This document shows, one piece after another, positions 37,510 to 51,493 of a DNA stretch of 64,000 nucleotides. The position numbers were made by a program, and so were the translations under genes. The stretch covers positions 1 to 64,000 of the forward strand of contig VDFB02321251.1 of NCBI GenBank assembly GCA_007258455.2, in the 5' to 3' direction. Within the stretch, counting starts at the first letter, position 1, and every line of letters begins with the position of its first letter. This stretch comes from Sequoia sempervirens. Lineage: Eukaryota; Streptophyta; Pinopsida; Cupressales; Cupressaceae. The notes below the pieces were generated by a model. The model saw nothing but the letters and a program-made list of their open reading frames with translations, did no database searches and had not been told where the DNA came from.

Positions 37510-38786
37510 ATTTGATTCTCCCTTTCTCTATTTACATTTTTGGTAAATTATGAATATGAGATTTTGTCACACTTCATAAAAACTGAGTGAATAAATATTA
37601 ATTATATTATTTGGAAAAAATTAAAATAATATTAAATTTTGAGTATCTTAAAATAAGTTGATTGAGATATTCTATTTTTCCATCACATCTTGGAGTTACA
37701 ATTAATTTGTATTTTAACATAAAATTGTTGGAGAGTATATCTTGAAAAAAAAAAAAATTTAAATCATCGAGGTTGAAGTAGTTGATTATCAAACTTACAA
37801 TAATTTAAAAACTTGTAAATCTTTAAGACATGCATCAAATATGACTTATGACATTATAGAGAAAATATTAGCTCATTGAGGCAATAGGGTTGATGGTACG
37901 AGGTGGTGAATGATCATAATACAACTTAGACTAGAGAATCTATTAAAAATCATCCAATCTAACAATCCAAACTTAAGTAACAAATAGAAAATTCTATATG
38001 AAAGAAAAAAATTGAATGATTTTTTATAAATTAATTCTCTATAATAGAATACAACTTTCTTATAGAAATAAATTGTGCTTGGAGGATCCCATATGATTGT
38101 TTTGTAGCCTATATCTTATCACTTACTACCTATTCATCAACAAAGCCTTCATCTTAGATAGATCTTTCTCTTTTATTAGTTTTCTTCTATTTGTCCTTAT
38201 TCATTCCCTTACTCTATTCTTCTTTTTAAATCAATTTACACTCATCTTCTTCATCAATCCTATTCTCTCTTTAATCCAACAGTAAAGTCATTAATCCATA
38301 ACCTCCAAGTAACCTCCATGGATAAGAAAATCCTTGTTCTTTCTTAATTCAATTCCTTTAATCAACCAATATCTCCTTAGTACACAACCTTTATTAAAGA
38401 AAAAACACCATATGATTTCAAAAACGTAAGGAACACTAAACACACACATTGCCAAAGGGAAATACGAAGAAAATGTTTGGCTAAAGAACACTTGATTCAA
38501 GAAAATACTAGGTCAAATGACACAAACAAAATGAATTTCAAAGGTTGTAGAAAGGCATAATATTAGCTTTCCAAAACAACACAACCCCTCAAATCAGCTA
38601 ACAAGAAGAGAAAAGTGTGTGTGTTAAACCAAAGGAAATATTCACATATCAATTTTGTCACTTGTTAAAATTTAACCAATGAATTCAAGGATAGAATAAG
38701 ATAAAATAAAGTCTTTAAATAGAAAGGAAATCATTGAAGTTTAATAACAAAGAAAATAAAATAATAGGGTTTGCATGAGATCATGA
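37510..38786. other. 3' flank of peroxidase A, noncoding
   Basis: AT-rich, diverged homologue of the sequence downstream of B (about 44850-46086) and C. No coding potential seen. Confidence 0.65.
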
Positions 38787-39505
38787 CCATCTATTCATTC
38801 ATAAAATGGCATGTGAACCATTGAAACACTTTCCACTTCAACCACACACTCTTTTGGCACCTATAAGTACTCTCACAAAATCACATAACAAAATATTCTC
38901 CTACGGCAGAATGTGGAGCATTCCAAACATGTACTTTGTAATGGTAACAATGTCACTAGTAAAGTTGATACTCTGTCGATCATAACTTTTACACCGAAGG
39001 ACGTCAAGATATTAAACTTTGGATTTAAAATCCTAAAACATATACCAAAATTTTCTTAGAATCTCATACCAAAATTCTTCAAGGTGGAGCAATGCAGACT
39101 TGAACTCAGAGACCTAGCCAAATATAAAAAAAAATTGTTCTACACTAGATCAAAAATCTTACGCTTGTATAATGGATTACCATCACCATACTCACTCGTG
39201 CTTCATCAATAAACTCTACCTCAATGTAGACTTCAATGTTGACATCAAACCATGTTGTTGACACCAATGACAAGTAAACCGACAATTTCCTCAAAATTCC
39301 AACATCGCTTGTACAAAGCGATGCCATTAACTTGACCAATTTGAATCTATTTTTTTTCTTGAAGAAACTACCAAAATTCATAGAAGCACAAGAAAAGCTA
39401 AGTTATAAATAAAATCAAAACCTAAAATATTTTTACTTGACATAGGATTGGTCATGAAGCCAAATTCTCCTCCATAAAATAGAAGCATAAAAAAATTATT
39501 CCACA

Positions 39506-39937
39506 TGTTTGTGTCAATGGGGTTATTTCCTAACTAGTTATTAGTGAGGACCTATTCACACTATTATAAGTTTACTTAGGAGTTAAGTTTCCTAGTTTTT
39601 ATTTCTAGAAGTTCTTTATAATAGGGCCATGTCTCATTATTTAGTTTTAGTTATCTAGGAATTTAATAATCCTCTCATACATTTAATATTTGCATTGAGA
39701 TTGATATGACTTAGTTGCCTCATGTGATAGGATTAAGACACTTGTCATGATCTTTTCTAATCCTATCTCACTCCTTGCCTATATAAGCAAGGCATAATAT
39801 GTACTTTGCCATATTCGGTTCAAAATTTTTACATTCTTAATGAGAGCATGATATTTCTACCATTTCTCTCTTGTGGAAGTTGTTTTTTCTTGCAGGTGAT
39901 CCTGGGGTGTTTGAGGAGTTCACCATAAACTCCTACA
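39506..39937 (+). mobile_element. Solo copia-type LTR (432 bp) with CCACA duplication
   Basis: Begins TGTTTGTGTC and ends AACTCCTACA, flanked by CCACA at 39501-39505 and 39938-39942. The homologous site upstream of copy C (about 49367-49372) reads straight through as CCCACACTTCATC, an empty site. A CTATATAAGC TATA box lies near 39780, as expected for an LTR promoter. Its end resembles the LTR at 3725-4083 (GTGATYCT...GGGG...CTACA). Confidence 0.88.
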
Positions 39938-42440
39938 CCACACTTCATCACTCAATGTAATTTTGTCCTCAATGCTAGAAGTAATGCCTCATATGCATAT
40001 TTTATTACCTTATTCTCAATAATTCTAAGATCAAGACAATAATTATCTTATCCATCTATTCAAGCTCCCCATACTCATCTTATTTTGTCGTGAATATATT
40101 ATTTTCCTCTCTAATATATTTAGAGGCTAAACATAAATGAAGAAAAATACTTATCCCATATTAAATAAGAAATTTCTATTAATTATAAGTTTAGATCCTA
40201 TTTTTCAAGTCTCTATGTATAGATATACGAATCTGAGGATACATGTATTAAAGAACAAAATGATAAATTTGAGGATGAAGAGGAAGAAGAGGATTCTTGT
40301 TAGAGTTCTCGGAATATTTTAGAACTTAGAAGAATAAATAAAGCCCCTTACTTTAGTATTGAGATAATCCATGAGATAATATAACTCGACTAACATGTAT
40401 AACTCACTAGATTTTTTTTTTGAATATTGTATAGCTTACTAGATTTTAAAATTTGATATTTTGATTTATCTTGTAGATTCACTTATGAAATCAGAGAGAT
40501 CACAAATAATCTATCTTGGTGTAGGGAGGTCATGGGCCTTCTATCATGCACTTTTTTCATTTAATATTTCTTATTTGTATCATTCCAATGTATAATATCA
40601 AATGGGAGAATGTTGAGATAATATGATATCAAAGAACAATCCTCATGTATATTATATGCTTCTCTAGCATCTTAGGAATGAGTAATTGGATGCCCCATAT
40701 AGGTAGTTGAGAGATAATATTTTACTATTGTAGTCCTTAGAAATTAGAATATTACTTGCAAAGGTATTTACAAGTAGTGTTATAATTGTAGGATTTAGAA
40801 TCATTACCCATAAATTATTGAACATCTCTCCTTCATGTAGTGCTTAGAAGTTACATTGGGTAGAGTGAAAAATATTGTTATGATAGGTGGAATCTTCATT
40901 AGTTGGCTACTTGATTATGAAGTATAAGACAAGAATTTTTCCACTCAAGTAATTATAGTATCAATGGTCCATGGAATAATGATGGAAGGGCCTACATTCT
41001 ATTCTTGAAATATGCTTTCCATGAATGGGGTGTTAGACTTTTTACCTTGATTTGGATGCCTAGTTTGGGCCTATGTTATTAATCCATTATTTTTCAAACA
41101 CACTTTTGATTTCTAGTTTCTATTTATTCTATATGTTATTCACATTCAAGAGCATTTTCAGGTATGATCATTTGTAAGTATCATCATGTTGTTTGAATGC
41201 AATCAAATTAAGGACATAATTTAGATGTATTACTATAATCTTGTGTTAATGGATTAATATAATCTTATGCTCTCTTTGATGGTAGAGTTTTTTCATAAAA
41301 ATTTTATCCACATACATTAGCATTATAATTTTTACTATAACACTTCAGAAATTTATAATTGTTGTTTTATATGCTTATTCATCTACTATAATATATTTAA
41401 TAGTTAATTAGTACACTTTGTACTTATACTTATACTGTAACTATTAATATTCATCAATTTTCTCAACACAAATTAATCTATAACACTTTCTAGTAATTAA
41501 ATATCAAAAAACATCACTTCAACTTGTATTTACAAAACTCTCAATATATAAAAATATAAATATTAGTAAGCATATCATTAACATAATTCTCTAAATTGTA
41601 GTTGTAACCTGAGGCATTTAAAAGGAATGGTTAAATCACATGAAATGTACCAGGAGTAACTAATCTTAGACTCACCAATTGACACCGGCAAGCACGATGG
41701 AATAATCAGCTCACCAACAATTCATCATAGAATAATTGGCTTGTCAAGCATATTAAAAAACTAAGGATTGAAATGATACAAATAGCTTGAAAAGATGAGA
41801 TAGTTGTTAGATATATTTAATCCATCACAAATAAAGGCGTGATTTGCATTGTATCGGCTACCCCTTCTAACAGTCATATTTTCCAAAAACCAGTAGATGA
41901 CAACTTGGCAGAATAAACAAAATGCTTCCTACCACATATAATAAAATTAGAACAAGTATTACTACGTATAAGAAAGTGCCAAAAGTGTCAAGAGTGAGTA
42001 AAAAGAAATCACAGAGAAGGTTCTTAAAAGAAAGGGTTTTGGTTTCTCAGTACCCACCAACCGATGAGCATTGTAACATCTTATCTCTGTCCACAGTAAC
42101 GTGTAGAGCAAGCAATCAAACTCTTGTGGTTACACAGTTTAATTCAAACAACGCTGATTGGGTCTTAGATGATCTGTGATTTAATCTAAATTATATACAT
42201 GTGAGGTCTGGTGTGGAAAAAACATTCTACGGGAGCAGGTTTCATTTCTGGATCGAAGACTCTTTCAGACGGTATTGTAGCTATTCTTCCATTAAACAAA
42301 TGTTATTTCAACTCTCGAGCATAAGAGCAGCGTAAGCGTTTCTACGAAAGCTGTGTTGACTTTAAATATTAATGAAGGAATCTACGCGACCTCGGTGTAT
42401 TAGATAAACTCATCATTTTTTAACTAATAAAATAGAATTA

Positions 42441-42510
42441 GAGATAGCATCTCACCTAAACGGACGGCACATTGCTGTCGTCTGTGACAGAAAAACGGGC
42501 AAGATTTGAT
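42441..42510 (+). promoter_or_regulatory. Promoter block shared by B and C, absent from A
   Basis: A segment with the imperfect palindrome GACGGCACATTGCTGTCGTC lies about 270 bp upstream of the start of B and recurs upstream of C (about 53380-53450). The homologous place in A (about 35217) has lost about 60 bp. Regulatory function is inferred only from position and symmetry. Confidence 0.35.
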
Positions 42511-42671
42511 CGAGCGGGGTCCCATTTCGAACGCAATGACTTCATCAATCACAACCTGCATATGCATGCGTATTATATTTTTTGTTTTATGCTCATTCTA
42601 GTCAAAATTTCAGCTAACATCTCTTTAAACGTTTCTTAAAACTGAGACCTAGTCTGCTGCCGGTGATATAG

Positions 42672-42679
42672 TATAAAAT
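42672..42679 (+). promoter_or_regulatory. TATA box of peroxidase B
   Basis: TATAAAAT, 101 bp upstream of the start codon, aligned with the box of copy A. Confidence 0.75.
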
Positions 42680-42763
42680 TGCATCAAATCAGTCCTAAAT
42701 TATCACAAGCTCTTGGCTCTAAGTCTGTGCTGAGTGGAGAGTGATAATAAGCTTCAGCTCTAG

Positions 42764-44685
<1,922 letters not shown>

Positions 44686-44841
44686 CACTCTATTCAAACC
44701 CACTTCGCAATGCTTTCCCGCCATGAATGAGTCAGAGGTCTTAGTATGTACTGATTTTTGCTATTTTGCCGCAGTCTATGCCCCCCGCCATGATTCCATG
44801 TCTTCATTGTCGAGTAAAATAAAGATTTGTGTTTCCGAGTG

Positions 44842-44847
44842 AATAAA
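44842..44847 (+). terminator. Polyadenylation signal of peroxidase B
   Basis: AATAAA 157 bp downstream of the stop codon; another AATAAA lies slightly upstream near 44818. Confidence 0.55.
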
Positions 44848-45151
44848 ATTTTCGATTCACCCTTTTTCTATTTACATCCTTCGTAAATTATGAACATGAG
44901 GTTTTTCACATTTCATTAAAACAAAAAATTATTATTATTTTTAAAAATAGTAAAATAATATTAAATTTTGAGTGCTTTAAAATAAGTTGATTAAGATATT
45001 TCATTTGTCCATCACATCTTAAGGGTTATAATTATTTTGATAAGTATATCTTTTAAGGAAAAAAAAGTCTAAATCATCAATGTTGAAGAAATTGCTTATC
45101 AACCTTACAATATTTTAAAAATATATAAATCTTTAAGAGACACCTCAAATT

Positions 45152-45153
<2 letters not shown>

Positions 45154-45182
<29 letters not shown>
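45154..45182. repeat. (TA)n microsatellite
   Basis: Pure AT dinucleotide run, present with the same length at 55959-55987. Confidence 0.9.
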
Positions 45183-46599
45183 CTCATTAAGGCAATAAGG
45201 TCAATAGTAAGAGGTGGTGAATTATCATAATACAACCTAGACCAAAGAATCTACTAAAAAAATCTTAATCTAACAATCCAAACTGGACTAACACATACAA
45301 TATGCCATATGGAAGCAGAAATTTGAATGAATTTTTTAAAAAAAATTTATCTATAATAGAATATAACTTTCTTATAGAAATACATTGTGATTTAAGGACC
45401 ATAAGGGCTTTCTTAAGCCTATGGATTTTCACTCACAACCTATTCATCAACATCTAGCTTTCATCTTGAATAGATATGAACCTTATATTATTTTTCTTCT
45501 ATTATTCCTTATTCAATCCCTTACTTTATTCTTCTTTTTACATCACTTTATACCCATCTTCTTCATTGATCTTATTCTCTTTCTATCCAAAACTAAAGTT
45601 GTCAATCCAAAAACTCGAAGTAACTTTGATGGATAAACCCTTGTTCTTTCTTTTACAAGTCATGTCACCAACCAATATCTCCTGAACACACAACCCTAAG
45701 CAAAGAAAATACATCCCATGATTTCAAACAACTAAGAAGGAACACTAAAAACACACATTTCCAAAAGAAAATACCAAGAAAATATCTAGCTTAAGAAAAG
45801 TTGATTAAAAAAAAGACTAGGTCAAATGCCACATGCAAAAAAATAAAAATATGAAAGGTTGTAGCAAGTCATGATGCTAGCTTGACAAAACAACACAACC
45901 CTCCAAATTAGCTAAGAATAGAAATTTCTTTGTATTAGACCACAGGAAATCTTTACAGATCAGCTTAGTCACTTATGACAACTTGACCAAATGATGTCGA
46001 GGTTAAATAAGATAAAAGAGTGCCTTTAAATAACAAGACAAGCATTAAAATGAAAAGAAAATTATAACATTTCCTTGAGATCATGGCCATCTTTTTATAA
46101 TTGATTATATTAATTGCATAAATCAATGATGATCTTGGCATCTAATTTTCTCACATATAACTTATCATATATATTTGGACTAGGCTCCATTGTACCCTAT
46201 CAGTAAGGTAATTCACTTTTTAACAAACACCTAGTTAGCTTGTCACACAAGACATAGCTCCTATAACATAATACATAGTCCTTGTAGGTTTGTATATAGA
46301 ATTCATATCATATTTTTTGAAACAATATATTTGAACTAACGATTGATCTATATTAGCTTGATTTAGGATTGAAGCAACTTGAAGATGTGTTGTACTATAC
46401 ATAAAAATTGTCTTAGACATAAAATCCGTATATCCTTCTTATAGAATTAGCTTAAAAAACAAGCTAATAAGAAACACCCAACAACAAACACAAAAAACTA
46501 TGGCGAGAAATTAAACAACATGAGATTAGATGCCCCTACATTATACATTCCAAGAAAGAGAAATATACCATGTGTTATGATTTGTGAAAAAATTCCAAT

Positions 46600-46880
46600 T
46601 TTTCCTATATTTTGCTTAACCATCACATATACACTCATCCATATTATGTCATCTATGGTTTTGATTTTCCATTTCACTAAGTATTCTTTCAGCTCTTTTC
46701 CCTTAATATTTTTAGCAATTAGGAATCTGTCACTACCTCAAATTATTCCTATTTTGTCTTTGAAAATCATAGTACCCATTCTTTTGCTGGAAAAATTAAA
46801 CTTATTCATTTCTTTTCAGTTATATTCTCCTCGTAATAATGATACAAATCATGAACATCAAAAGTCATTTCCTGCTTCTT
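46600..46880 (-). pseudogene. Possible gypsy chromodomain remnant
   Basis: On the minus strand (about 46722-46635) a frame reads KEYLVKWKIK followed by DDIIWM, the core pattern of the chromodomain at the end of chromovirus integrases. Surrounding frame is broken by stops. The opposite-strand 120-codon ORF at 46520-46882 is probably its shadow. The same sequence recurs at about 57405-57685. Confidence 0.35.
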
Positions 46881-47140
46881 AAAAATCAATCACATTAACA
46901 CTTGATGTAAATTTCCTTAAGAACTTACATCAATTTTAACACATAAATTCATTGAGGAAACCTCTCTACAAATAGGACAAAAAAAAATCTCTACATAAAA
47001 TTCTCTCCCTCATTCTCTTGAGATTAGGATGTTGTGTAATTTCAACTGCAATAGCTCTCACCTCTTCTTAGTTTAATTCTTTGTAACATTAGACTAATCG
47101 TTTTGTTGTTGTTTTATTCCACAGTAACCATTCCCTAAGA

Positions 47141-47309
47141 ATTGGTGATTTCTTACTACCATATTTTTATATGAACGACCACCATAAACTATGCCCTATT
47201 TTATTGCAGTCAAATCTACACACCAATTGTTGATTTCTTACTACTATATTTTTATATGAACGACCACCATAAACTATGCCCTATTTATTGCAGTTAAATC
47301 TACACACCA
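47141..47309. repeat. Tandem duplication, 85 bp unit
   Basis: Two adjacent copies (47141-47225 and 47226-47309) sharing ATGAACGACCACCATAAACT; also present at about 57946-58114 in the duplicate block. Confidence 0.85.
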
Positions 47310-48010
47310 TTATAGACTTTTTCAATATAGTATTTCATATGATTCACTATGACGATGATAAATTATTCTCTATTGAAGACATATGTAAAACCGATGACCC
47401 TGTCTCTTTAGAAAATCCAATGGATATGTCTCTTAGCTCGGGCTAAACACAATTACTCTTGATCATCACGTCCCTTGTTTCCATCTCCAGGAAGTACGCT
47501 CAAGCATGGATATAACAAGGAAATAACATAATAATAGGCGTGCAAGTTTGGTTCTTTGAAATTCACTTAGATCTTCTTACCTATCATGCTGGTTGTGGTC
47601 GAATCACCATTTTGGAATGGTGTTACCAATAAAAAAAATATGTGACTTGGTCTTTATTTTAATTTGATTTCATACTTGGGGCGTTTTCCCTTGAGATTAG
47701 CCACTTGAGTCGTCATATTTCAATTGGCATTGCCCTCTACAAAGCCTGGCATCTTATGTTTTTCTTTTCCCTTTTCTTTACAAATGAGCACGGTTTCCCT
47801 GTCTCATTGTCACCCTTGGTCAAATATTTTAATTGGTAATGCCATTGAAACTTCCAAGCATGACTGTCAAGTCCTTTAAGTAAAACAGTGCCTAAGTAAG
47901 ACAATATATATCAAAATTATGTCGCACTTTTTGGGTGGCCTTGCCACCTCAAAATTATTCCCAAGTCTACGTTTTCATGCCAAAATTAGTCACTGTAACA
48001 ACCAAATGCC

Positions 48011-48100
48011 AAGTTCAGTATATTAAAGAAAAAGATAATTCAAGTTCAGTATATTAAAGAAAAAGGTAATTCAAGTTCAGTATATTAAGGAAAAAGATAT
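48011..48100. repeat. Tandem triplication, 31 bp unit
   Basis: Units of AAGTTCAGTATATTAAAGAA... start at 48011, 48042 and 48073. Also present at about 58816-58905. Confidence 0.85.
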
Positions 48101-48389
48101 TCAAAACGAGGTGCCATTTACCCTAGTCAATGCATGTGTAATGGAGAAAGCAGAATTAAAGCAGATAGGAGATTATAATAGTAGACATGGCGGGCATGCT
48201 AGAAGGAAACTAATTTCATGCTCTATCACATCTGAATTACAATCTATGCAATTATGTGAAAAAAACCTGCACTACAATCCTTTATATTTGGTCAAACTTT
48301 TAGGATAATTTATTCATTGACTTTGGAATAATAATTGTACACAATAGATAAATATGTCGGAATGTATAAGATGATAGAAGGTTTTGATA

Positions 48390-48489
48390 NNNNNNNNNNN
48401 NNNNNNNNNNNNNNNNNNNNNNNNNNNNNNNNNNNNNNNNNNNNNNNNNNNNNNNNNNNNNNNNNNNNNNNNNNNNNNNNNNNNNNNNN
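48390..48489. other. Scaffold gap (100 N)
   Basis: Exactly 100 undetermined bases, the usual placeholder for a gap of unknown size. It ends the block that is identical to 55007-59194. Confidence 0.99.
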
Positions 48490-49861
48490 AATGCATCAAA
48501 ATAGGTTGGAAGTGACCTATAATCACTCTATTAAGTTCTCTTAATTCATATTTTAAATAACCTCACGCAACCCTAAACTCTTTAGTTCGACACTAGATAG
48601 TATAGATTGGTGATATGAACCATCTATTCATTCATAAAATGATATGTGAACCATAGAAACACTTGCCACTTTGACCACACACTCTTCTAACACCTATAAG
48701 TACTCCCATAAAATTGTATAACCAAATATTCTCCCATGTTGGTATGCAGAGCATTCCAAACATGTACATTGTACTGGTAACATTATCACTAACAATTTGG
48801 ATACTTTGTTGATCATAAATTTTACACTGAAGTACATCAAGACATAAACTTTTTGATTTAAGATCGTCCAACATATACCAAAATTCTTCAAGGTAGAACA
48901 ATGTAGACCTAAAAAGTGATACTCTCTATACACTAAGAACTAAACTCAGGGACTTAGCCAAATATACAACATATCTATTCTACACTGGATTAAAAATCTT
49001 ACACTTGTATAATGGATTACCGTAACCATACTCACTCATCCTTCACCAATCAAATCTACCTCAATGTAGACTTCAATGTTGATATAAATGACAATATTGT
49101 ATATAATCATGCTCATGTTTCCAACAACCATATCAATGACAAGCAAACCAACAATTTCCTCAAAATTCCAAAATCCCTTGTACAAAGTGATGTCCTTAAC
49201 TTGACCAATTTGAATCTAATTTTTTTCATGAAGAAACTACCAAAATTTAGAGAAGCACAAAATAAATAAACTAAAAATAAAAACAAAACCTAAAATATTT
49301 TTTCTTGACACATGATTGCTTGTAAAGCCAAATTCTCCTCCATCAAATAGAAGCATAAAAAATATAACCCACACTTCATCACTTAATGAAATTTTTTCCT
49401 CCATGTTATAAGTAATGCCTCATACACATCTTTTATTATCTCATTCTCAATAATTCTAAGATCAAGAAAATAATCCTCTTATCCATCCATTCAAGTTCCT
49501 CACACTCATCTTAATTTGTTACAAACATAGTATTTTCCTCTCTAAGATATTTATAGGTTAAACATAAATAAAGAAAAATACTAATCCTATAAATAAGAAA
49601 TTCCTATTAATTCTAATTTTATATCCCATTTTGTAAGTCTCTATGTATAGATATACAAATATGAGGATACATGTATTAAAGAACAAAATGATAAATTTAA
49701 GGATAGAGAAGAAGAAGAGGATTCATGTCAGAGTTCTAAGATTTTTTTTAAAATTAGAAGAATAAATAAAGTCCCTTACTTTAGTATTGATATAATCCAT
49801 GAGATAATATAACTTGACTGACATGTATAACTCACTAGATTTTTAAGGAAGGGTAATTTAA

Positions 49862-50850
49862 GGAAGAAGGGCCCCACCAAGACATTAATTATGTAGAAGA
49901 CAGATTCATGTGGGTCCCTATTACATGGGGAAGATATTGATCTTAGCTTTGGTGGTTCTCATCAACGACAGTCCAAGGAAAATGCTAAGCTTCATGTGGT
50001 GGTCTATGGTGTGTATGGTAGTTAGGAGAAGGACCAGTCGATGGAGGCTAGGGTTAATTTGGCAAAGGAGAATCTGCGTAGGGATTTTAGAAGGATTGCT
50101 AATGTAAAGAAGCAAGGTTCAAAAGGTGGTAGGAAGGGCAAGAAGGTTACTCAGGAATAACAATGGGTAAAGGATGTGGTAGACACTAATGTTGTTATTG
50201 ATGACTCCCCTATCCAGTAGACTTCTCCTCGTGGGGAGGGTGATGGGGTTCCTGGTAGTGAGGAGGCCTTGATTGAGAAAACTGTGGGTGAGGATGTTCA
50301 TGTGAACCCTAACCTTGGGAAGCCAAAACTATTGAAGGTTAATCCTCTTTCTAAGGATTTTTTTATCTGAATAATGATAATACCTCCATGTTTGAACTAT
50401 TGAATATGGCTCAGTTGGGTGCTACATGCACCTTTTAACTCGCTAAATGGGTGTTGCAGGAATTTAAGAAGGTCAATATCAAGATTAGGGGCTTGAAGGA
50501 GAACATGAAAAACCAGCTGAAGGGGTCTTCTTTGGATCTTCTTATTGAGAGGTTGGTTGACTTGGAATGTTCCTTCACTAATTTTAAAACCCGATGTGAG
50601 AGCTGCCTTGGAAAAATGGAGGGAAGGATAAAGAAAGTGAATGAGGATATCAAAAAGTTACTATAGGTTATACATAGCTCGGTTAAAAATAGTGTGGAGT
50701 CCCCTAAGGTTCTATTTTTTTAGATTAGTCAATTCAAGGAGGATCAAATGTACTTTGTGGATATGCTTGAAAATTACCAGACCTCTAAAGGTAAAGGGGA
50801 GAAGACTGCTAAAGATGAGGATAAAGGCTCATGCACTCAAACAAGGGGGA
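49862..50850 (+). pseudogene. Decayed ORF of unknown family with coiled-coil segment
   Basis: A frame with stops reads through Gly/Ser/Lys-rich sequence (49900-50340) and then a charged helical stretch at 50451-50666 including LKENMKNQLKGSS and LVDLECSFTNFKTRCESC. It could be LINE ORF1-like or an extra ORF of the copia element; I do not recognise the family. Confidence 0.35.
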
Positions 50851-50864
50851 GTGGAGCATCAATG

Positions 50865-51040
50865 CACGAAGCATATTGAGATCCACATGCTCTTCATTCG
50901 ACAACTCATTCAGGAGGGTGTTTTGAGTTTGGAGTATTTTCCTACGACAGAAGGTTGCAGACATCTTCACTAAACCTTTGGCCTCTCCTCGCTATCTTTT
51001 GTTGAGATCGATGCTTGGGGTGAAGGAAGTTGTCCTTGGG
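50865..51040 (+). pseudogene. Copia RNase H C-terminal fragment
   Basis: Translation gives EIHMLFIRQLIQEGVLSLEY, then after a frameshift DIFTKPLASPRYLLLRSMLG, the standard end of copia pol, followed by 3' untranslated sequence and a polypurine tract. Confidence 0.75.
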
Positions 51041-51253
51041 GGGTCTTGATGAGTCTTCCTTCCTTCTTTTCTATTTTTCTCTCTTTTGGAGGGGTTTTTT
51101 TCCCACAGGGTTTTTCTCCTTTTCTCCGATTGTGAGAGATTTTTGTTTGCATTGTAAATGGTACCTAACATGGTTGTCTAGCTGGGACCCATATTGCATT
51201 TTTTGCATCTCATTTTTCATTTTTAGTTTCCCTAAGTTGCACTTAAGGGGGGG

Positions 51254-51493
51254 TGTTAGCGTGAATATTTATCTCTTAAGTTTACTTAGGTTAATTATGC
51301 ATTTTTTAGTTTGGTAGTTTTTTCCTGTTAGGAAGTTTCTCACCTGTCACTCATTTTTCATGCCTTTTTAAAGGAACTTTGTACATTATTTCTTCACGTC
51401 TCAATACATTCTTTTCATCTTTGGTGAAATAGTTTCTTCTATTGCTTCTCTCATGAAGGTTTCTTTTGGTGTGTAGTTGCTCTTGGGTGCTCA
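51254..51493 (+). repeat. Copia 3' LTR (about 240 bp)
   Basis: Starts TGTTAGCGTGAATATT directly after a run of G residues and ends near TGGGTGCTCA, where the flank of the peroxidase unit resumes. Related in layout to the LTR at 3725-4083 (shared CCCTAAGTTGCACTTA lead-in). Confidence 0.65.

Larger units (their letters stand above)
38787..42671. repeat. 5' flank of peroxidase B (duplicated, noncoding)
   Basis: Homologous to 48620-53600 upstream of C apart from insertions. Starts at the CCATCT breakpoint. Contains a solo LTR (39506-39937). The last 1.1 kb (from about 41611) is also shared with peroxidase A. No gene was recognised in it. Confidence 0.75.
49845..51493 (+). mobile_element. Chimeric copia-type remnant inserted upstream of C
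   Basis: Relative to the B flank, about 1.65 kb replaces about 240 bp. The left two thirds hold a decayed frame of unknown family; the right part has a copia RNase H tail, 3' untranslated region and a 3' LTR of about 240 bp. No 5' LTR is present, and flank words do not give a clear target duplication. Confidence 0.65.

Noticed and set aside
46520..46882. 120-codon plus-strand ORF, duplicated at 57325-57687
   Set aside because: Low-complexity Ile/Leu/Phe composition, no domain, no splice or promoter context; the opposite strand shows a better chromodomain-like pattern. Its identity in both copies only reflects the identical block.
48314..48544. ORFs spanning the N gap
   Set aside because: Most residues are undetermined; they are open only because the gap contains no stops.
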